DNA of 64,000 nt, taken from contig NC_051435.1 in assembly GCF_001649575.2 (NCBI RefSeq), positions 5,893,859 through 5,957,858 of the forward strand, read 5' to 3'. Positions within the stretch are counted from its first letter, which is position 1; every line of letters begins with the position of its first letter. The notes beneath the pieces are model-generated. The model was not told the DNA's origin, made no database searches, and saw only the letters and a program-made list of their open reading frames with translations. Source of the DNA: Kryptolebias marmoratus. Its lineage: Eukaryota > Chordata > Actinopteri > Cyprinodontiformes > Rivulidae. The position numbers and the translations under genes are program-made. Shown one piece after another: positions 59,601 to 64,000 of this stretch.

Positions 59601-61525
59601 TGTAATGACTCCATTCAGTCCCCAAAACAGTAACAATGAAAATTAAATTCAACAGTATGCTGTCTAAACCTATTTGATACTAGGATGTAAGAAAACTACC
59701 CTCAGCAAGTTGAAATTTCTTCTCTAAATTTTTTGGTACAAGCAGATAATTCAATCAATAATACCCTAATTAGGACAAATAAATTCCCTGGCAGCTTTAG
59801 CTGTTGTATGATAATGATGTTATTATTTGACTTGCCCTTATGTTCTTTTGCTGTCTTAACAGCCATTTAGATGATCTGGTTTAAACTTGCCTACCTTTGA
59901 CTTTTTACAGTGATTCTCTGTGAGTTTAAAGGAGACTTATTTTTTAACATGTATGATCTACTATAATTTTATTTATCTATTTATTTATTTATTTATTTAT
60001 TTTTCATTTACATTTCATAAATAAAAAAAATCATTTACAGTGGACCAATTTAATTTTCCTCTAGGCCAAATTAATTTGATTCAATTTAACTTGCTTTATT
60101 CCTATTTATTAATAAATATAATTTTAAAGCTTGAATGGGAAATTTCAAGACTAATGCTCAACTAACCTACAGCAGTTTATGGACAAATTTATTTCCATCT
60201 AGGAGCAGCTTTCTGGAGAGATGTGTAGGTGGTACAATAGAAAATGTACCAAGCCTGAAAGCATGTGTCTCCACAAATCTGATTAAAATGAGAATGTTTT
60301 ATTTATTTATTTGTTTGTTTGCTTTGTTTTATTTCATGTCCATGACTCCACGTGGTCCCTGTGAATAATCCCTGACATTGAAAGACCAAAAGGATTATTC
60401 ACAGAGTGAAGCTCATTAGTTACAATCTTGGAATGATTTAATGATGATGAGTATATACCAGTATTTCTTGGGCGAACAACAAAAATAATAAAAAAATAAT
60501 ATAGTTCAATTTCTATTACAGAATCTTTGCCTTACATCACATCACCTTGTTGTGGGTGTCCTCTGATATATGATTTCTTGAGACTGCAACATTTGATATG
60601 ACCATATTGTAACAAAAGAGCCAGTCCAATAGTGTTTTTGACCCCTAAACCATGTTCAGATTTGAGTTAATGCTTAAGTTAATAAATGCTGAACATCAAG
60701 AATGAGTCAGTTACAGTTTAGTTGTTGACATCTTAGTTAATTCAACCTCATTAAAAACAAACAAACAAATAAAAAAACACATCTGGTTTATGTAAAAAAA
60801 AAGTTTAAGCAAAGAATGATCATTGTTGCACTTGTCTGTCATTAGTCATTTGTCTTCTCAATTTTTAATAATGTTTTTCATGGTTAACTGTGCAGTAAAT
60901 GGTTGGGCCTCAGGCTACCACTCTAAAATCCTCAATGTCAGCCTCAAGCATACAAGGCCTCTTAGGTGGAGTAGTTCCTCAAACTGTACTATCTTTTAGG
61001 GACCTCTCACTGTTACACTCACTGTAAAATTTTATAGCTACAAACCTTGGCATAAGTTACAGGATCTTTAAGTGATTGCCTTGTAGTGGTTGAAATATTT
61101 CTGTTTGATATCAGCATCCGTGGTGCTTTTCACACAGCTATTTCAAATTTTTACTGAGAGAAAAACTGAGAAAACAAACAAACAAAAAAATCTGCCTCTT
61201 ATACAGCAAAGCCCCTGTCCTCTTGTCAAATTAGGCTATATATAGATTTTGAATTATACAAAATTAATATTTGCTATTGTTTTGTTTGGCAACATTTTAT
61301 TTAAATTATATATATATTCTCTGTTCAATTTTATTCCCAAAATAATTGTACTAAATTGGTTAATTTACCTTCTTTACTGATGATACTCTATATTGTGTGC
61401 TTATGAGTCATGTTTGGTCATTAATTATGAGTTTAAACTAAGAGTATTCACTCTCAAGTTTGCTTGTCTCCCCCCTGATTCATGGGTGGGCTTTTTCCAG
61501 ATACTCCATTTTTATTCTACAATTC
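59601..61525. other. No recognisable gene; TTTA runs
   Basis: TTTA-type runs lie at 59971-60004 and about 60297-60320. Otherwise AT-rich with nothing recognised. Confidence 0.5.
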
Positions 61526-61825
61526 AAAATGCATGTTTGGTTATTTGGCAACTCTAAACGGGCTCTAGATGTGACCGAGAGTGTGTGTGTTTTTGTGTGG
61601 CCCTGTGATGGGCTAGTGACCTGTCCAAGTTGTACCCTGCCTCTTACCCAATGACTGTAGGAAATATGCAGGAGACGCTCGTGACCCTGCACAGCACCAG
61701 GTGGGTATATTGGATGGATGGATGGATGGATGGATGGATGGATGGATGGATGGATGGATGGATGGATGGATGGATGGATGGATGGATGGATGGATGGATG
61801 GATGGATGGATGGATGGATGGATGG
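61526..61825 (+). mobile_element. Family B SINE-like element with (GGAT)28 tail
   Basis: gcatgtttggttatttggca, ctctaaacgggctctagatg, tggccctgtgatgggctagt, gacctgtccaagttgtaccc and gcctcttacccaatgactgt follow family B in order to a tail of about 28 GGAT units (61712-61825). The tRNA-like head is missing. Open frames through the tail on both strands are artefacts. A short region before the tail (gacgctcgtgaccctgcaca) differs from the consensus I recall. Confidence 0.75.
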
Positions 61826-62910
61826 TTATTCATTTTTTTAAACATATATTAACAACTGTCTATACTGTTGGATCTCTACAAATTAAAACAACACTTTCAT
61901 AGTGCATTTAAGACCTGACCTCTTTTCAGAGTAATGGGCCATAAAAAATGTTTGCCTGGTAATCTGGCTATTTTAGTCGTTTTGTCTTTTTCTTTTTTTT
62001 AATTTAAGTCTGCTGGATTGCTGGTCATATTAATATAATGCTATAGTCATATTCCCACATCACACACAAGTTATCAGCAAAGACAAATAGGAGAGTTATC
62101 TAAATTAATTAGATAAAAAAACAATTCTCAAAGATTGATTCCATATTTAGCAAAATGACCTGAAGCAACCGACAACTAGATATTGTTTCAGATTTTACAT
62201 CTTTAGGTTCAGTGTCTGTTGTTTTAGTCTGTTTAAAATTACATTAGTACAATCTCACCATTCAAAAATTTATAATTTTTACATTATTATATCACTTGAT
62301 TTTTATTTATTTATTTGTTGTTTCCCTTGCTTTTGTTTATGGCATTTTAATCTGGTAAGATTGAACATGCGTGACATCATAAAGTTTTGATGGCAAATTA
62401 AAGAATTGATCTGCAGCTCAGCAGGCAATTATCAGAGTAGAACCACGATGCATATCAATGAGCCCCAGCAAAAAAGGGAGAGAGAAAAATGAAGATGCTG
62501 CCCTGCTGCACGGCTAATATTCTTCATTATAAGCCTGTTTATATCACCATACCTTGAAGCTCTGTGGGGGGAAATTTCCAGGTCAGCAGTGTATTTGATT
62601 TTCCTCACTGATCAGAGGAAAGCAATTTCTGACCCTTCACACAGCCATGATAAAAACCTGCGGTATCATGGATTATTTCCTCTCCTGGTGACTTCACATC
62701 CAAAAACCTGCACATTTTCTCTCTATTTCTTATTCTCCTGCTGTTTTCCTCTTTGCTTGTTCTCTTTTTCCATTCAAAGTAGAGCAAATATACCATGTGT
62801 ATGCAGGGACAACACACCTAATTTTAAAGCAGCAAAAGCCACTTGCGATTTTGGTGGCTGTTTCTGTCGTGGTCTGTGAGTTTATGTATGTTTTGTGTTT
62901 TAGTTTATTA
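61826..62910. other. No gene; possible conserved block
   Basis: 62390-62570 is more even in composition, with caggcaattatcagag and cggctaatattcttcattat, and could be conserved non-coding DNA (inference). The remainder is AT-rich. Confidence 0.35.
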
Positions 62911-63110
62911 AATGTCTTCTTCTCAAGGTTTGTCTTAGTTTATTTCCACCCTTTTTTCAACTAAACTCATCTTTAACACTGCATTAGTAATTGCTTCGTT
63001 TAGTTTTGTGAATGCATCTTATTCAAGGTTTGTCTTGGTTTTCTTAATCGTTTGAGCACACTCATCTTTAATGTTGAATTAGTATTTCCCTCATTTTCTC
63101 TTTATTTTTT
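62911..63110 (+). repeat. Two-unit tandem duplication, 100-bp period
   Basis: Unit 1 (62911-63010) and unit 2 (63011-63110) share aatgtcttcttctcaaggtt / aatgcatcttattcaaggtt, then tgtcttagttt / tgtcttggttt, then actcatctttaacactgcat / actcatctttaatgttgaat and tagtaattgc / tagtatttcc. The copies are diverged but collinear, with an exact 100-base offset at their starts. Confidence 0.8.
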
Positions 63111-63287
63111 TTATCTTGTCTGTCTTGTTTATTGGGTTTAGCATTTTTTCCTTGTCTTTGTTTCACATGGGTCTTGATACTAATTGTCAGTCAGTCATTC
63201 TCTAGTTTTCATCAACTCTTCAGAAATGTCCGCTGCCAAAGATGGAAAATAAGCAGTAATGTTTCTGTCTCTATGTGTGCGTAAATG

Positions 63288-63680
63288 TATGTATGTTCAT
63301 TTGTCTGTTAGCAAAATATCCAATAAACCAATGAATGGATTTCAATAAAAATTTCAGAAGAGTCACCCCAATTCAAAATGGCCACCACAACTAATCAGCT
63401 TTATCTTACCTAAAAGTAGTGATACATATTTTACAGGTATTGTGCTAAAACTTGTTGTGGTGGTAGCTGATAATCATTCACAACTCATATTCTGACAGCT
63501 ACCAGATCATGCAAAATGTGTCAGCTTCACATGACATCACCTAAAATGTTTTTTTCAAGTTTTGATCAAAATAGCTACAACTCTATCATTTCTCAGCATA
63601 AGATGATTTAAGTTTAAAACTCTGGCATGAAAGACAGAGGGTGATAAGCATTCCTTCAAGAAATCCCAGGCCATTATTTG
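63288..63680 (+). repeat. Family A dispersed repeat, copy 4
   Basis: tctgttagcaaaatatccaa, aatggatttcaataaaaatt, ttcaaaatggccaccacaac, ttacaggtattgtgctaaaa, gtggtggtagctgataatca, gatcaaaatagctacaactc and the border gcattccttcaagaaatccc. Good match in order to copies 1 and 2. Confidence 0.75.
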
Positions 63681-63810
63681 TGTTAGCTGTTCTGCTGTTT
63701 GCTTTGTTTTTTGTTTGTCATGCTGGATACATGTTTATTTTATGGACTTCCTGCACTGCAGTGCTTTTACCCTTGTACTGTTTGGTAATTATTGATACAA
63801 CTCTTTTTGC

Positions 63811-64000
63811 CATCCATCCATCCATCCATCCATTCTCTTCCTCTTATCCGGGGTCGGGTCGCGGGGGCAGCAGCCTAAGCAGGGAGACCCAGACTTCCCT
63901 CTCCCCAGCCACTTGGGCCAGCTCCTCCGGGGGAATCCCAAGGCGTTCCCAGGCCAGCCGAGAAACATAGTCCCTCCAGCGTGTCCTGGGTCTTCCTCTG
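63811..64000 (-). mobile_element. Rex3-like (RTE) LINE, 3' end, runs off window
   Basis: In minus orientation: the CATC tail (63811-63834) is the element's 3' end, preceded by the stop codon and the coding C terminus. Unlike the other two Rex3 pieces in the window it keeps the form I recall for the consensus and has an uninterrupted frame, so it looks the youngest element here. The rest lies beyond the right edge. Confidence 0.88.
63844..63999 (-). CDS. Rex3-like LINE polyprotein, C-terminal 51 codons (partial)
   Basis: The minus strand reads without interruption from the window edge (RGRPRTRWRDYVSRLAWERL at the start) to PPRPDPG and a TAA stop at 63844-63846. This is the C-terminal tail of the endonuclease and reverse transcriptase polyprotein of RTE-type fish LINEs. 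The RPRxRWRDYV and LAWERLGIPPEEL motifs are typical. No start is visible because the gene continues past the edge. Whether the whole protein is intact cannot be judged here. Confidence 0.8.
   Translation of the reverse strand, partial: RGRPRTRWRDYVSRLAWERLGIPPEELAQVAGEREVWVSLLRLLPPRPDPG

Noticed and set aside
59193..59633. 146-codon open frame on the plus strand
   Set aside because: It is antisense to the Rex3-like coding region, whose minus-strand motif FKYLGVLLTSEG is clear.
61480..61902. Open frames of 90-121 codons on both strands
   Set aside because: Both pass through the GGAT array and code for a simple four-residue repeat.

Overview
The window looks like an AT-rich stretch of vertebrate nuclear DNA, most probably from a teleost fish of the percomorph type. 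I infer this from the repeats, all of which I recognise from memory as fish families: 3' ends of a Rex3-like (RTE clade) LINE with GGAT-type tails, a 5'-truncated L2-like LINE, a second non-LTR reverse transcriptase relic, two Tc1-like transposase relics, tRNA-derived SINEs, an hAT-type MITE and a piggyBac-like MITE. No prokaryotic gene organisation, rRNA, genuine tRNA gene or CRISPR array is visible. I could run no database search, so family names rest on remembered consensus features and on translations made by eye.

No host protein-coding gene can be called with confidence. The window is best read as intergenic or deep-intronic sequence. The only uninterrupted transposon reading frame is the last 51 codons of a Rex3-like polyprotein on the minus strand at the right edge, which runs off the window. 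Weak candidates for host exons are a three-exon, phase-compatible model at 52694-55922, a 94-bp intron-like interval at 13062-13155, a terminal-exon-like frame at 50156-50387 and a GC-richer patch at 14451-14640.

Layout: 1-3.75 kb has no recognisable gene or repeat. 3.75-5.2 kb is a nest of relics: a SINE fragment, a reverse transcriptase piece, and a duplicated segment (family C2) carrying a SINE-like insertion with a 9-bp target-site duplication. 5-14 kb is mostly single-copy-looking, with possible conserved non-coding blocks, a TTAA-flanked MITE and a compound microsatellite. 15-16.5 kb holds a Tc1-like relic and an unclassified repeat. 19.8-20.3 kb is a copy of family C1. 27-28.6 kb has a tail-only SINE-like relic with its ATCC array, a fairly complete tRNA-derived SINE and a perfect hairpin. 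29.9-32.7 kb has a family A repeat and the L2-like LINE. 34.5-36.2 kb has two tandem family B elements, a twin compound microsatellite and a second TTAA MITE relic. 37.9-38.1 kb is a clean hAT-type MITE with 8-bp target-site duplications. 38-48 kb is almost empty. 48-64 kb is repeat-dense: family A three times, family B three times, Rex3 three times, a Tc1-like relic, the second copies of C1 and C2, and long GGAT arrays.

The elements illuminate each other. Family B and Rex3 share a 3' end, as do the tRNA-derived SINE and the L2-like LINE; both pairings fit the known scheme in which SINEs borrow the machinery of a LINE with a matching tail. The two C2 copies give a filled and an empty version of one insertion site within a single window.
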